A stretch of DNA of 64,000 nt from Planctomycetaceae bacterium (GTDB lineage: Bacteria; Planctomycetota; Planctomycetia; Planctomycetales; Planctomycetaceae): positions 1 to 64,000 of the forward strand of contig JAGQQG010000024.1 of assembly GCA_020426325.1 (NCBI GenBank), given 5' to 3'. The position numbers and the translations under genes are program-made. Shown here piece by piece: positions 19,573-28,094 of this stretch. A model generated the notes under the pieces. It did no database searches, was not told the origin of the DNA, and saw only the letters and a program-made list of their open reading frames with translations. Numbering within the stretch: position 1 is the stretch's first letter; each line of letters starts with the position of its first letter.

Positions 19573-19594
19573 CACTGGTTGCTCGCAACCAGTG
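19573..19594. repeat. Perfect palindrome CACTGGTTGC-TC-GCAACCAGTG
   Basis: Arms at 19573-19582 and 19585-19594 are exactly complementary with a 2-nt centre. It lies 22 nt after the dnaK stop. It may be an extragenic palindromic repeat or an mRNA 3'-end stabiliser. Confidence 0.6.
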
Positions 19595-19653
19595 TCGCGC
19601 AGCGACAGGAGGTCGTTCATCGCTTTGGGTTCACCTAATGGCGACTCCGTCGC

Positions 19654-19676
19654 CCCAGATTGACAAGCAATCTGGG
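19654..19676. repeat. Extragenic palindrome, CCAGATTG family (copy 1)
   Basis: CCCAGATTG (19654-19662), loop ACAAG, CAATCTGGG (19668-19676): a 9-bp perfect stem. The core is shared with the element at 19791-19810, which suggests a dispersed repeat family. Confidence 0.55.
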
Positions 19677-19790
19677 CCACCCGCGGATTTCCATGTCTTG
19701 AATCACCGATAACTCGCAACCGAAGTCAGTCAACGATACGATGCTTCTTGACGTGATTTACGTCAACTAAGCCTCCCATGCCTGCGACGT

Positions 19791-19810
19791 CCAGATTGCA
19801 AGCGATCTGG
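19791..19810. repeat. Extragenic palindrome, CCAGATTG family (copy 2)
   Basis: CCAGAT (19791-19796) pairs with ATCTGG (19805-19810) around TTGCAAGC; the unit CCAGATTG-CAAGC-(A/G)ATCTGG repeats copy 1 with one base less in the centre. Confidence 0.5.
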
Positions 19811-19854
19811 ATTTCAATGTTGCATGGCAGTCGCATGAAGCATTGAGGTGAAGA

Positions 19855-22800
19855 GTGGCGACGGGCAGCAGCGCCGAGTACAGGAAGCTCATCAACGAAC
19901 TTGGCTACGACACGAATCGTGTCGATGCTGGTTTCGTGCGTGGTAATGCGTTGCGTGATAAAAAGTCTGGTGACGGGCTGGATGATCGTCGTTTTCGCTA
20001 CGCGGCTGTGCTAGACCCGGAAAGGCTTGGTGTCACGGATGTCTTTGAGGTCAACGGTACGCCATGCATCTATATGAAAAGCTTGGCTGCCGACCCGACT
20101 CCCGATCAAATCAGGGAATGGCATCGGACGGCTTGGAATCACGGTTTGGGGCGAATGCTATGGGTCGTGACTCCGACTCAAGTTCGAGTTTTCAACGCTT
20201 TCGAACCTCCACCAAAGTCGAAAAGCGACGATGAACATCCCGCCGAGATCCTCCGGTGCGCTGTTGATGGTTTTGAAAAACTGCGTCGGTATGAGCTTGA
20301 TCGAATCAGTGTCGAAAGCGGGCAGTTCTGGGCGACAAGTGCCGGAAAGAGGATCTCAAAAGATCGACGGATCGATGCAGAACTTGTTAAGGACCTGCAA
20401 ACAGCCGCAGGAGTTCTGACAGAGCGTGGCTGCCCAGCTTTGCAGGCGCATCGATTGATGCTGAGAACTCTGTTCACAGCATACCTTGAAGCTCGCGGTG
20501 TCTTGCCTGCCGATTTATTCGAGGGGCTGAACGCCAACACGTTCGGAGAAGTGTTGTCACGCGTCGGCGAGACTCGCACATTCTTCGAGCGAATGAGGGA
20601 AACATTCAACGGAGACCTGTTTCCGCCACCTCCAGTTGGAATCGACAAAGACGAATCTTACACGTTCGCCAAACATCATCTGGAAGTAGCCAGAGCCATC
20701 GTCACGCGACAAGACCTGCGTTCCGGCCAACAGACATTCGACTTCTGGCAATACGACTTCGAAGTCATCCCGATCGAGTTGATCAGCTCGATCTACGAAC
20801 GATTCATCTATGACGAAGATCGGCTGGCCGCGAAAACCCGTGGCACGCATTACACGCCAGTGAACCTCGTTGATCTGGTCTTTTCGCAAGTCTTCGACGA
20901 TCACTTGTTCTCTCAGAAGCTCCCCAGCAATCCGAAGGTCTTGGATTTAGCCTGCGGCTCGGGTGTCTTCCTCGTAGATGCCTTTCGACGCCTCGTCGCT
21001 CGTCGCATCTCCAGTGGTGAGAAACTGACAAGGACGATGGTGCGGAAGGTACTTTCCGATCAAATCTACGGAGTTGATCTTTCTGAAACTGCTATCGAAA
21101 TTGCAGCATTCAGTCTCTGTCTGACTGCGTTTGAGCTTGATCCGTCACCCGATTCAGCCGAGCATCTCAAGTTCCGTCATAGCCTGAAAGATCGCAACCT
21201 GTTCGTTGGCGATGCATTTTCTTCCGATGGATTCACTGAGGCGGAACCATTTCGGGGCAACCAATTCTCAGTTGTGGTTGGCAATCCGCCCTGGAACAAA
21301 CCCAAAGGGGGACGTTCAGCCTCAGAAGCATCTTCTCGTTCACACATCGAGTACTGCGAGCAGCAAGAGCCACCAGTCGAACTTCCCTTTCGGTCACCGA
21401 TCGATCAGGCATTCATTTGGCGCAGCAGAGACTTTCTGCACAAATCGGGTCGACTGGGTCTCATACTTGATGCGAAGAACTTCTTCAGTCAGCAAGAGCA
21501 GTCACTGACATCAAAACAGCAGCTGTTCACCGAACTGCGATCTCGCGTCATGTTGAATCTGTCGGTGCTCCACAACAAGAATCTGTTCCCGTCCGCTGAA
21601 CAGCCAGCGATGGTCTTTGTCGCAGAGAATGCCAAGCCGAAGCAAGCCGACACGCTTATCTTTGCTTCTGCTGAGCGAAGTGAAACCTTTCGCAAGCACG
21701 GCATCGTTGAATTGTTCGTTGAGCGTTTGAACCGATTACCGATTGACCGAATTCCAAACGAACATCATCTGTTCAAAATCGCGTCCTACGGAACTGCCCG
21801 TGACCGAGCGATTATGAAGGATTTGTATGTAGACAACGATACTTTGGAGGCTGCCCTTGAGTCATGGGGAACTGCTCTGAGTCAAGGATTCATTCGAGGT
21901 ACGCGACTGAAGCCGATTCCAGATCGGATGCCGTCACGGAAGCTTGAGGCTCAGCGGTTGCAGCGTTTTCTACAACCGACAGATGGATTGGATGCGTTTG
22001 ATTACAGCGAGTTGGAACACGCACGAGACCCTGGCATTTACAAAGCACCTCTTTTGCTCCTTCAGCAAAGCTTTGATGATGATCGTCTCGTCGCCGCTGA
22101 ATGCTCTGGCGATGTCGCGTACTCGCGATCTTACTTCGGAGTTACACTTGATGCCTCAGAGAAGTGGCGCCTCGATTTGCTCAATGCCTATATCAACTCT
22201 TCACTGGCGATGTACGCATTCTTTTTGACAGCTTCCCGTTTGGGGATCGACAAGCAAATTGCCGAGCAGAATGATTTCGACCGTTTGCCTTTCCGATCGG
22301 TTGATTCGAAGGCAGACGCTCAACCCTTAATCAAAGTCCTCCGGAAGCTCGAAAGGCAGGACGAATGTACCGATTTCACATTGCTCGACGACGCCATATT
22401 TGAGTTCTATGGGCTAGCGAATTGGCAACGCGAATACATTACCGACACGATTCGGTACGAACTTGACTTCGTCCGGCATGGCAGCCGTGCAAAAAGTGTT
22501 CGTCCCGTCGAAGAAGTCGATTTGAGGGCATACGCTGACACCATTGTTAAGTTCGTCAGGGGCAACCTGTCGGCTGGAGAATTATCTGTGAACGCGGACG
22601 TCATGACGAATCTGGCTGACCTAGGCTGCGTCGAAATTCGCTTCGACGAGGATCGGAACCGTGGTGTTCGCGTCATCGATACTCCCGACAAACATTTTGG
22701 TTCTCGTCTCGCCGAATTGCTGCATGCACCGCTGACTTCCACGGTCCAGCTTCGCAGGTCGTTGATCCATTTTGACGATGTCCGCTGCATTATCGTGAAG

Positions 22801-22887
22801 CTGTCACAGAAGCGATTCTGGTCTCGTGCCCGCGCCTACGATGATGCCGATGTGATCTTTGACGAACTGTGTCGAGGGGGCAAGTAG
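19855..22887 (+). CDS. Eco57I-type N6-adenine DNA methyltransferase (restriction-modification-like)
   Basis: A 1010-residue protein. The N-terminal 200 residues (KLINELGYD, AAVLDPERLG, WVVTPTQVRVFNAFEPP) resemble the leading domain of Eco57I/type IIG-like methylases. The methylase core has a helical lead-in (FIYDEDRLAAKTRGTHYTP), motif I DLACGSGVF near residue 364 and the catalytic NPPW near 478. The C terminus (ending KKFWSRARAYD-like) probably contains target recognition. I could not place a convincing nuclease motif in the N terminus. GTG 19855 has AGGTGA upstream. A separate PD-(D/E)XK protein follows with overlap, suggesting a two-gene system. Third positions look richer in A/T than in dnaK, hinting at transfer. 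Confidence 0.8.
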   Translation: MATGSSAEYRKLINELGYDTNRVDAGFVRGNALRDKKSGDGLDDRRFRYAAVLDPERLGVTDVFEVNGTPCIYMKSLAADPTPDQIREWHRTAWNHGLGRMLWVVTPTQVRVFNAFEPPPKSKSDDEHPAEILRCAVDGFEKLRRYELDRISVESGQFWATSAGKRISKDRRIDAELVKDLQTAAGVLTERGCPALQAHRLMLRTLFTAYLEARGVLPADLFEGLNANTFGEVLSRVGETRTFFERMRETFNGDLFPPPPVGIDKDESYTFAKHHLEVARAIVTRQDLRSGQQTFDFWQYDFEVIPIELISSIYERFIYDEDRLAAKTRGTHYTPVNLVDLVFSQVFDDHLFSQKLPSNPKVLDLACGSGVFLVDAFRRLVARRISSGEKLTRTMVRKVLSDQIYGVDLSETAIEIAAFSLCLTAFELDPSPDSAEHLKFRHSLKDRNLFVGDAFSSDGFTEAEPFRGNQFSVVVGNPPWNKPKGGRSASEASSRSHIEYCEQQEPPVELPFRSPIDQAFIWRSRDFLHKSGRLGLILDAKNFFSQQEQSLTSKQQLFTELRSRVMLNLSVLHNKNLFPSAEQPAMVFVAENAKPKQADTLIFASAERSETFRKHGIVELFVERLNRLPIDRIPNEHHLFKIASYGTARDRAIMKDLYVDNDTLEAALESWGTALSQGFIRGTRLKPIPDRMPSRKLEAQRLQRFLQPTDGLDAFDYSELEHARDPGIYKAPLLLLQQSFDDDRLVAAECSGDVAYSRSYFGVTLDASEKWRLDLLNAYINSSLAMYAFFLTASRLGIDKQIAEQNDFDRLPFRSVDSKADAQPLIKVLRKLERQDECTDFTLLDDAIFEFYGLANWQREYITDTIRYELDFVRHGSRAKSVRPVEEVDLRAYADTIVKFVRGNLSAGELSVNADVMTNLADLGCVEIRFDEDRNRGVRVIDTPDKHFGSRLAELLHAPLTSTVQLRRSLIHFDDVRCIIVKLSQKRFWSRARAYDDADVIFDELCRGGK

Positions 22888-22889
22888 CA

Positions 22890-23549
22890 TTGGTAGCTCC
22901 TAATCGAAGCGGACACCTGAACTTGAATATCCGGCACAAGGCCCAACGAGCAATTGTCTGCCTTGTGCTCCGAATCCTGCACGATGCCTGGCCAGATACA
23001 ATCTCAGACTCAAGCGTCTCAGCATCCAGCGATGAGGATTCGATCTCAAACGTCCTCAGATGGAAGATGGTGGACGTCAAGAATCGACTTGATCCTGTTC
23101 CCGAAATCGAGTTTCTCCGAGAACCACAGTCTGATCGCGTAGAACTCGATACACCACTGGGGTTGATCGATATCATGGTGTCCTACACATGGGACGAATC
23201 GACCTACTTGACGATGGAGTGTAAACGCATCACGAGTACAGAGAATTCACTTGCACTCAAATACGTCCGCAACGGAATCAACCGCTTTGTGATCGGCAAG
23301 TACAGTCCCGGTCATGCCTTCGGCATCGTCGTCGGATATGTGATCTGCGGCAATCCGACGGGGTGCGCTAATCGAGTTTGCAAGGCACTATCCAGCGAAC
23401 CGTCTAACGAGACAGGTTACGATTCTCAATTCGGGTGGAAAGAAGATGCCGAGATGCTGGAAGGACAGATTCTTTTCAGATCGCGACATCTCCAATCTGC
23501 CCATGAGAATGTCATCGAGTTGATTCACGCATTCGTATCACTTAATTGA
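22890..23549 (+). CDS. PD-(D/E)XK nuclease-like protein partnered with the methylase
   Basis: About 219 residues. A PD-(D/E)XK-like core is visible: an Asp in LGLIDIMVSYTWDE followed 17 residues later by TMECKRI (Glu-Cys-Lys), the arrangement of many restriction endonuclease folds. Upstream helices (HKAQRAIVCLVLRILHDAW) and a later FGIVVGYVICG strand fit. The start is ambiguous: GTG 22869 overlaps the methylase stop but has no ribosome-binding site, while TTG 22890 has GAGGGGG about 10 nt upstream. The position right behind the methylase suggests the cleavage arm of a restriction-like system; specificity is unknown. Confidence 0.6.
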   Translation: MVAPNRSGHLNLNIRHKAQRAIVCLVLRILHDAWPDTISDSSVSASSDEDSISNVLRWKMVDVKNRLDPVPEIEFLREPQSDRVELDTPLGLIDIMVSYTWDESTYLTMECKRITSTENSLALKYVRNGINRFVIGKYSPGHAFGIVVGYVICGNPTGCANRVCKALSSEPSNETGYDSQFGWKEDAEMLEGQILFRSRHLQSAHENVIELIHAFVSLN

Positions 23550-23726
23550 TCGATTCTACCGCTGCGCGCCGGCCGAGTGAGGTAGAGTGCATGAAACGAA
23601 GTGGAATGCACCACTTGTTGGCGGTGCTTTTCGCGTTGCTGCATGCACCCTACGCCGTGGCGTGCTGACCGTGCCGTGGTTGTGGGTGGCATGGCGTCAC
23701 GGCGTGAGCCGGGTCGCCATGTGTGT

Positions 23727-23774
23727 GGACGCGTGCCGAAACATGCTCACCCGCCTGCGGCGTGAGAGCATGGC
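23727..23774. repeat. Direct repeat GGACGCGTGCCG... (copy 1)
   Basis: The segment with GGACGCGTGCCG, CATGCTCACCCGC and GCGTGA is repeated in the same order and orientation at 24900-24939 with a few mismatches. The two copies bracket the RAYT gene outside the REP pairs. Confidence 0.5.
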
Positions 23775-23799
23775 ACCCGAAACGCAGGCGAATGCTTAG

Positions 23800-23897
23800 A
23801 GTCGTCATCTCGCTCCGCGAGATGTCGCTGACGCTGGGACGGGTGCGAGCTTGTCGGGGGCGTCCACTTGATCCGCTCATCACGACGGAGCGTGATG
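23800..23897. repeat. REP pair, left of RAYT
   Basis: Two hairpins: CATCTCGC-TCC-GCGAGATG (23806-23824) and CATCACG-ACGGAG-CGTGATG (23878-23897), separated by a conserved spacer with GTGCGAGCTTGTCG and ACTTGATCCGCT. The same unit recurs in the same orientation at 24585-24695, on the other side of the transposase gene. Confidence 0.65.
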
Positions 23898-23920
23898 GCT
23901 ACTTTGGTCGAGCGTGTTCT

Positions 23921-24574
23921 CTACTTTGCTGAGTTCGTCCAATGGAGAAACTCGCCGGGACGGAGCTTCGCTTTTCTTGGGTTGTCGGCGATGTATCTAC
24001 GAAGGTAGAGGAACTGCTCTTCGCTGCGGAGGAGGTGGTCGAAGGCGTCTTGTTGCCAGAGGCGGCCACGTCTGCCGAGAGAGCGATTGATTTGGGTGGC
24101 GGTGTAGTGCTTCCAGGAATCGCATTGAGTAAGCATGGATGACTCGTCCGGGAAGGCGGCGAGCAGGTGGACGTGGTTCGGCATGACCACGAAATCGGTG
24201 AGGTCGTATCGGTCGCCGTCGAAGTGGCGGAGGCTGTCTGCGACGATCATTGCGTTTGACGGGTCTCGCAGTGGACAGGCGCCATGGCAGGCATCGAGTT
24301 CGTCGTGCCAGCGGTTGGAGAAGGTGCGGTCGAATTCCTGCTGGAGGGGAAGGGGCAATTCGCTCAGCTGCTGTCTCCAGTTGTCGGCTGTTGGGGTGAT
24401 GCCGTGCCGGACGAGCCAGCTGCGGCGGTCGGTCTCCCAGCGATTGATGACCGAGCGAGGCATCGAATCATCGGTGCGGAAGGTGATGAAGCAGACAACG
24501 CCCGGTTGTGACCAGTGGGGCAGACGGCGCCGCTTGATTGCGACGTCGGCTTCGGGGTCGAAGAATTGGAGCAT
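23921..24574 (-). CDS. REP-associated tyrosine transposase (RAYT, Y1/HUH family)
   Basis: A 217-residue single-strand nuclease of the IS200/IS605-like Y1 superfamily. Seen are RRRLPHWSQPGVVCFITFRT at the start, the HUH-type motif MPNHVHLL near residue 134 and the presumed nucleophile Tyr in SWKHYTATQIN near residue 156, then RRGRLWQQDAFDHLLRSEEQF and YIADNPRKA, all hallmarks of RAYTs. RAYTs process and probably mobilise REP sequences. The gene is flanked by matching REP pairs at 23800-23897 and 24585-24695. ATG 24574 is chosen over the longer frame to 24634, which would run into the right REP. Confidence 0.88.
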   Translation of the reverse strand: MLQFFDPEADVAIKRRRLPHWSQPGVVCFITFRTDDSMPRSVINRWETDRRSWLVRHGITPTADNWRQQLSELPLPLQQEFDRTFSNRWHDELDACHGACPLRDPSNAMIVADSLRHFDGDRYDLTDFVVMPNHVHLLAAFPDESSMLTQCDSWKHYTATQINRSLGRRGRLWQQDAFDHLLRSEEQFLYLRRYIADNPRKAKLRPGEFLHWTNSAK

Positions 24575-24584
24575 GGCGGATTGT

Positions 24585-24695
24585 AGTCGTCTCGCTCCGC
24601 GAGATGACAGTGATGCGGGTGTCTTGCTCAGCACAGGCGAGTGCGAGCTTGTCGTGGGTCTGCACTTGATCCGCTCATCACGACGGAGCGTGATG
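24585..24695. repeat. REP pair, right of RAYT
   Basis: Hairpins TCTCGC-TCC-GCGAGA (24590-24604) and CATCACG-ACGGAG-CGTGATG (24676-24695) repeat the left unit, with GTGCGAGCTTGTCG and ACTTGATCCGCT between them. The spacer carries a short insertion relative to the left copy. Confidence 0.65.
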
Positions 24696-24708
24696 ACAAC
24701 TTTGTTTG

Positions 24709-24790
24709 AGATGAACCGCAGAGAACGCAGGGGGACGCAGAGGAGAGTGATAACAACTCTGCGACCCTCAGCGTTCTCTGCGGTTCATCT
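24709..24790. repeat. Miniature inverted-repeat element
   Basis: Perfect 20-bp inverted repeats at 24709-24728 and 24771-24790 (outer ends AGATGAACCGCAG and CTGCGGTTCATCT) enclose an inner GCAGAG/CTCTGC pairing. The whole 82-bp unit could fold into one long hairpin; TTTTT follows at 24791. It resembles a MITE or dispersed repeat, and it may also act as a terminator. Confidence 0.6.
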
Positions 24791-24899
24791 TTTTGTCGCA
24801 TGGTCTGTTGAGCGATCAATCTTGAGAAGCCTAACCAGCCGCGCCCGTCAGGAAGCGGATCACGGGGTTTCCCGCAGGATCGAAACTGCAAGTTGAAAT

Positions 24900-24939
24900 G
24901 GACGCGTGCCGAGTCATGCTCACCCGCATGCAGCGTGAA
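24900..24939. repeat. Direct repeat GGACGCGTGCCG... (copy 2)
   Basis: Second copy of the repeat at 23727-23774: GGACGCGTGCCGAGT, CATGCTCACCCGCATG and CAGCGTGA appear in the same order. Confidence 0.5.
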
Positions 24940-25022
24940 AGGAGCGTGATGGCGACTTTCGCCGTGTGACTCTGCGCAACCGTTGGAGGAACAGTGAGAA
25001 GGTCGTGTGTGGGAACGGTGTC

Positions 25023-25742
25023 ATGGCGACAAAGCATTCCGAGGGGTCGAGGAAGATTGATCGGGGCGATCGACGGCGGGAGTTGGTGGCGGCGCTCAAG
25101 GAGTTGGCCGCAGCGGAGGGGCCGAATGTGTCATTGCGCAGACTGATCAAGTTTCTGGGGCGGTCCGAACCGTATGTGATGTTGTACTTTGATACGTGGG
25201 GAGACCTGCGTGAGGCAGCTGGCTTGCCGCGACGTCGACAACGAGGCTACTCGCCGAAAATGCTGCTCGACACACTCCGCAAGGTTGAAGCCGAGCATGG
25301 CTGCCCGGTGAGCAAGCGGCGGTTTTACCACCTCACCGGTATCAGTGAGAATGCGTGCATCCGGTTGTTCGGGAGTTGGCGTGAGTTTCGTGAAGCTGCC
25401 GGGTTGCACGAGATGGCTTCGCCCGGGACGCCTGTCAGGTACACACGCGAACTGCTGCTGAAGTTGATGCAGGAGCAGTTGCCGATCCTCGGACGCCGCA
25501 TGACGCGGAATCAGTTTGCCAAGGCCGTGAACATCTCGACCGCGACGATCGACCGGCTGGGCAACTGGGGTGCGCTCCGCAGTGAGCTGAACCTCAACGC
25601 ACGGGGCCGCGCGAAGACCAAGTCGTTTGCACAAAAGCTGGGGATCGAACTGTTCGACGAAGAGCCGGAGTTGTTTGACTTCTCTGATCTGCCAGCTTCG
25701 CCGGATTTGAGCGTAGTGGTTAAGAATTCGCCGAGAAGGTGA
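25023..25742 (+). CDS. Protein of tandem HNH-repeat-type DNA-binding modules
   Basis: About 239 residues built from repeated helical units, each ending in a (Y/F)xxWxxLREAAGL-like motif: MLYFDTWGDLREAAGLPRR, IRLFGSWREFREAAGLHE, and a third, diverged IDRLGNWGALRSELNLN. These match homing-endonuclease-associated repeats (HNH_repeat), which bind DNA next to HNH nucleases. Here no HNH nuclease motif is seen; the C terminus is acidic and uncharacterised. ATG 25023 is preferred to the in-frame start at 24966. A stand-alone DNA-binding or regulatory role is inferred. It lies next to the RAYT/repeat region. Confidence 0.65.
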   Translation: MATKHSEGSRKIDRGDRRRELVAALKELAAAEGPNVSLRRLIKFLGRSEPYVMLYFDTWGDLREAAGLPRRRQRGYSPKMLLDTLRKVEAEHGCPVSKRRFYHLTGISENACIRLFGSWREFREAAGLHEMASPGTPVRYTRELLLKLMQEQLPILGRRMTRNQFAKAVNISTATIDRLGNWGALRSELNLNARGRAKTKSFAQKLGIELFDEEPELFDFSDLPASPDLSVVVKNSPRR

Positions 25743-26927
25743 CGGTTTATCATCGAAGTCTGCGCTCCAAACCTATTGGAGTCTGCCTTTGGGGCCGACC
25801 AGATTCGATTCTTCTGCGAATGCCATGGCAACGAACACTTCGTGTATTTGCTGGTTCATGAGGATCACGATAATTTCCTTCTTAGGTCGCAAACTGCGCG
25901 CGGAGCGTACAACTCTTCCAGCATAGGCGGGGCAGCAAGCAAACCTCCAGCCGCTGGGGAGAGCGTTGAATCAACGGATGGCATTGTTCGGAATCTCCGG
26001 GGCAAGGGCCTCCCATAGGCACAACAGGCCAAATTCAAATTGTTGGCGCCCATGCTCGGGTGCGCAACCACCAATGCCAGACACTGCCCGAGTGAGTCCA
26101 ACCGGCATTCGAATGGTTCCACACGCACAACTACGAAATGCGAAACCCCTTCGCCAAAGCCGCCTGACACTTTGGTTTCAAGGAAGAGCTGTTAAGTCTG
26201 GAAAGCCGTCATGAATTGGGAAAAGCAGCAACTATTACAGGAATTACTAGGTGATTGAACTCCTGATTCACCCGTTGCTTCGACTGATCTACGGACATGA
26301 AATCCTGACGTTCATGGGATCAAGTCTCTATCAGTTTGTCGTCGCGAGGGTCACGGGGGGGTATGGCGAGAATCTGGAATGCATGGGTTCAGAAGTTTCT
26401 CCTGGAGTCGCACGTGCTGTTGTGGGAATCGTGCTATCAAACGGCGTTCCGCCCCCCATCACCTCACACGAAGGAAAGCAATCGCGTTCATGCAAGTTTG
26501 CTCATTGCCGATATCCAGCGAAGTGACGGAAACGACTGTGAAACTGATGAAGTTCGACGCTCAGCATGTCGAGTCTCTGAGAAATGATTGGAGCGGTTCG
26601 CCAAAATCCAATCCCTGTTTGTCAGGGATATTGCAGCAGTACTGGCACATCAACCCGACTTCCCCGGAGATGAGGAGTTACACCAGGGCAATCGCACGAT
26701 CAAGGCTTACGAATCGCCCCCGAAAATGTGCTTTCCTCACCGTAGCTGGACTCGCCAAAGTACGGACTAATGAGCGGCAACTGACGTTACGACTCAATTC
26801 TGGCGAATACAGCTACTTCGAACGTGCGATTGCCCTGGGAGTTACGTCCGCCAGATTCCGTTCCGAGCTAGCGACACTTTCTCAGTCGCTCTCGACGCCT
26901 GGAGGTTTAACACCCAGTCGTCGTGAT
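25743..26927. other. 1.2-kb region without a recognisable gene
   Basis: Several open frames exist (for example 26251-26526 plus and 25865-26170 minus) but none has a ribosome-binding site with a recognisable product, and no two frames read as a clear broken gene. The long plus frame from 26379 continues into the antisense of isocitrate dehydrogenase and is discounted. The stretch may hold a decayed insertion. Confidence 0.4.
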
Positions 26928-28094
26928 CTACATCCTGCGACAGATGGCCTCGGCCATCTCCTGGGTGCCCACGGCTGTCGGGTCGTTACGGTCGGCCTTC
27001 ATGTCGTAGGTGACGTCCTTTCCCTCAGCGATGACTTCAGCGACAGCGTTTTCGAGTTTGCTCGCGGCCTCGTGTTCGCCAAGGTGATCGAGCATCATCT
27101 TGCCCGAGAGGATGACAGCGGTCGGGTTGACCTTGTTCAGCCCTTTGTATTTCGGGGCACTGCCGTGCGTTGCCTCGAAGAGGGCTGCATCCTCTCCGAT
27201 GTTGGCACCAGGGGCGACCCCCAGTCCGCCAACGAGTCCTGCACACAGATCGCTGAGGATGTCGCCGTACAGGTTCTGAGTAATGATTACATCGTACAAT
27301 TCGGGTTTCTGGACGAGTTGCATGCACATGTTGTCGATCAGACGCTCCATGTACTTGATCCCCGTCGCCTCGGAAACTTTGCCGACAAGCTCGGGATCTG
27401 GCTTGACTCCCTCAGCGAGTTCCGGCCATTCAAAGTCGGCCCCATAGGCAAGAGCGACAGCTCGTGTCTCGTCGTACCACAGGCCGTCTGTGAACTTCAT
27501 GATGTTGGCTTTGCAAACAGAAGTCACAGACTTTCGCTTGTTCTTGACGGCGTAATCAAAGCCAAAGTCGGTGACTTTTCGAGTTCCTTCGTAAGAGATG
27601 GGTTTGATGCTCACGCCGGTCGTGTCATCGCGGGTGTTGATCTTCTTGTCTCCAGATGCCTCGTTGATCATCTTGATCAAATTGGCCGTCTTCTCTTCGC
27701 CTGCTCGGAACTCGACGCCCGCGTAGAGGTCTTCAGTGTTCTCTCTCACGAGAACGAGATCGACGTTTGAGCCCTCGAAATAAGTGCGAACCCCCTTGTA
27801 CGTCTTGCAGGGGCGGACGCATGCGTAGAGACCAAGAGCGTGCCGGAGAAACACGTTGACGCTTCGGAAGCCCTTGCCAATCGGCGTGGTGATCGGTCCT
27901 TTGAGCGCCACTTTGTTGGCACGAATCGAATCCAGGACGCGTTCAGGAACCTTCCCCTCAGCTTCGATGACTTCAATCCCGCACTCCTGCACGTCCCAGT
28001 CGATCTTCACACCCGTTGCATCGACACACTTGCGGGTGGCTTCGATAATTTCAGGACCGGTTCCGTCTCCGGGAAGCAGCGTGACTTTGTACAT
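26928..28094 (-). CDS. icd: Isocitrate dehydrogenase (NAD-type, isocitrate/isopropylmalate dehydrogenase family)
   Basis: A 388-residue decarboxylating dehydrogenase. Seen are the N-terminal [11 protein letters not shown], the substrate-binding segment [25 protein letters not shown], which is typical of isocitrate rather than isopropylmalate dehydrogenases, and the metal/cofactor region [17 protein letters not shown] and [11 protein letters not shown]. It probably acts in the TCA cycle, converting isocitrate to 2-oxoglutarate. Homoisocitrate or tartrate dehydrogenase activity cannot be excluded from sequence alone. It is transcribed away from pilT. Confidence 0.88.
   Translation of the reverse strand: MYKVTLLPGDGTGPEIIEATRKCVDATGVKIDWDVQECGIEVIEAEGKVPERVLDSIRANKVALKGPITTPIGKGFRSVNVFLRHALGLYACVRPCKTYKGVRTYFEGSNVDLVLVRENTEDLYAGVEFRAGEEKTANLIKMINEASGDKKINTRDDTTGVSIKPISYEGTRKVTDFGFDYAVKNKRKSVTSVCKANIMKFTDGLWYDETRAVALAYGADFEWPELAEGVKPDPELVGKVSEATGIKYMERLIDNMCMQLVQKPELYDVIITQNLYGDILSDLCAGLVGGLGVAPGANIGEDAALFEATHGSAPKYKGLNKVNPTAVILSGKMMLDHLGEHEAASKLENAVAEVIAEGKDVTYDMKADRNDPTAVGTQEMAEAICRRM

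Larger units (their letters stand above)
19551..19854. other. Intergenic region rich in palindromic repeats
   Basis: No gene is recognised. Three hairpins are present: a perfect 10-bp inverted repeat at 19573-19594, and two related elements at 19654-19676 and 19791-19810. The first lacks a U-tract, so it is not an obvious intrinsic terminator of dnaK. Confidence 0.5.
23550..23920. other. Repeat-rich non-coding region left of the RAYT gene
   Basis: No gene is supported in these 371 bases. It contains one copy of a direct repeat beginning GGACGCGTGCCG (23727 to about 23774, second copy at 24900-24939) and the left REP pair at 23800-23897. Short open frames here follow the palindromes and have no recognisable product. 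Confidence 0.5.
24575..25022. other. Repeat-rich non-coding region right of the RAYT gene
   Basis: These 448 bases hold the right REP pair, a 20-bp inverted-repeat element at 24709-24790 and the second copy of the GGACGCGTGCCG repeat. No gene is supported here. Confidence 0.5.

Noticed and set aside
19572..19584. TGGCACTGGTTGC as a second sigma-54 promoter
   Set aside because: The gap between TGGCAC and TTGC is 3 nt instead of 5, and the sequence is part of a perfect palindrome.
19855..23549. BREX (PglX) system
   Set aside because: The methylase could recall PglX, but none of the other BREX genes are present and the neighbour is a short PD-(D/E)XK protein.
24135..24896. Plus-strand open frame opposite the RAYT gene
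   Set aside because: It reads through the REP hairpins and the antisense of the transposase; no domain is seen.
26379..27770. Long plus-strand open frame running from the empty region into isocitrate dehydrogenase
   Set aside because: Most of it is antisense to the well-supported isocitrate dehydrogenase; the non-overlapping part has no recognisable motif.
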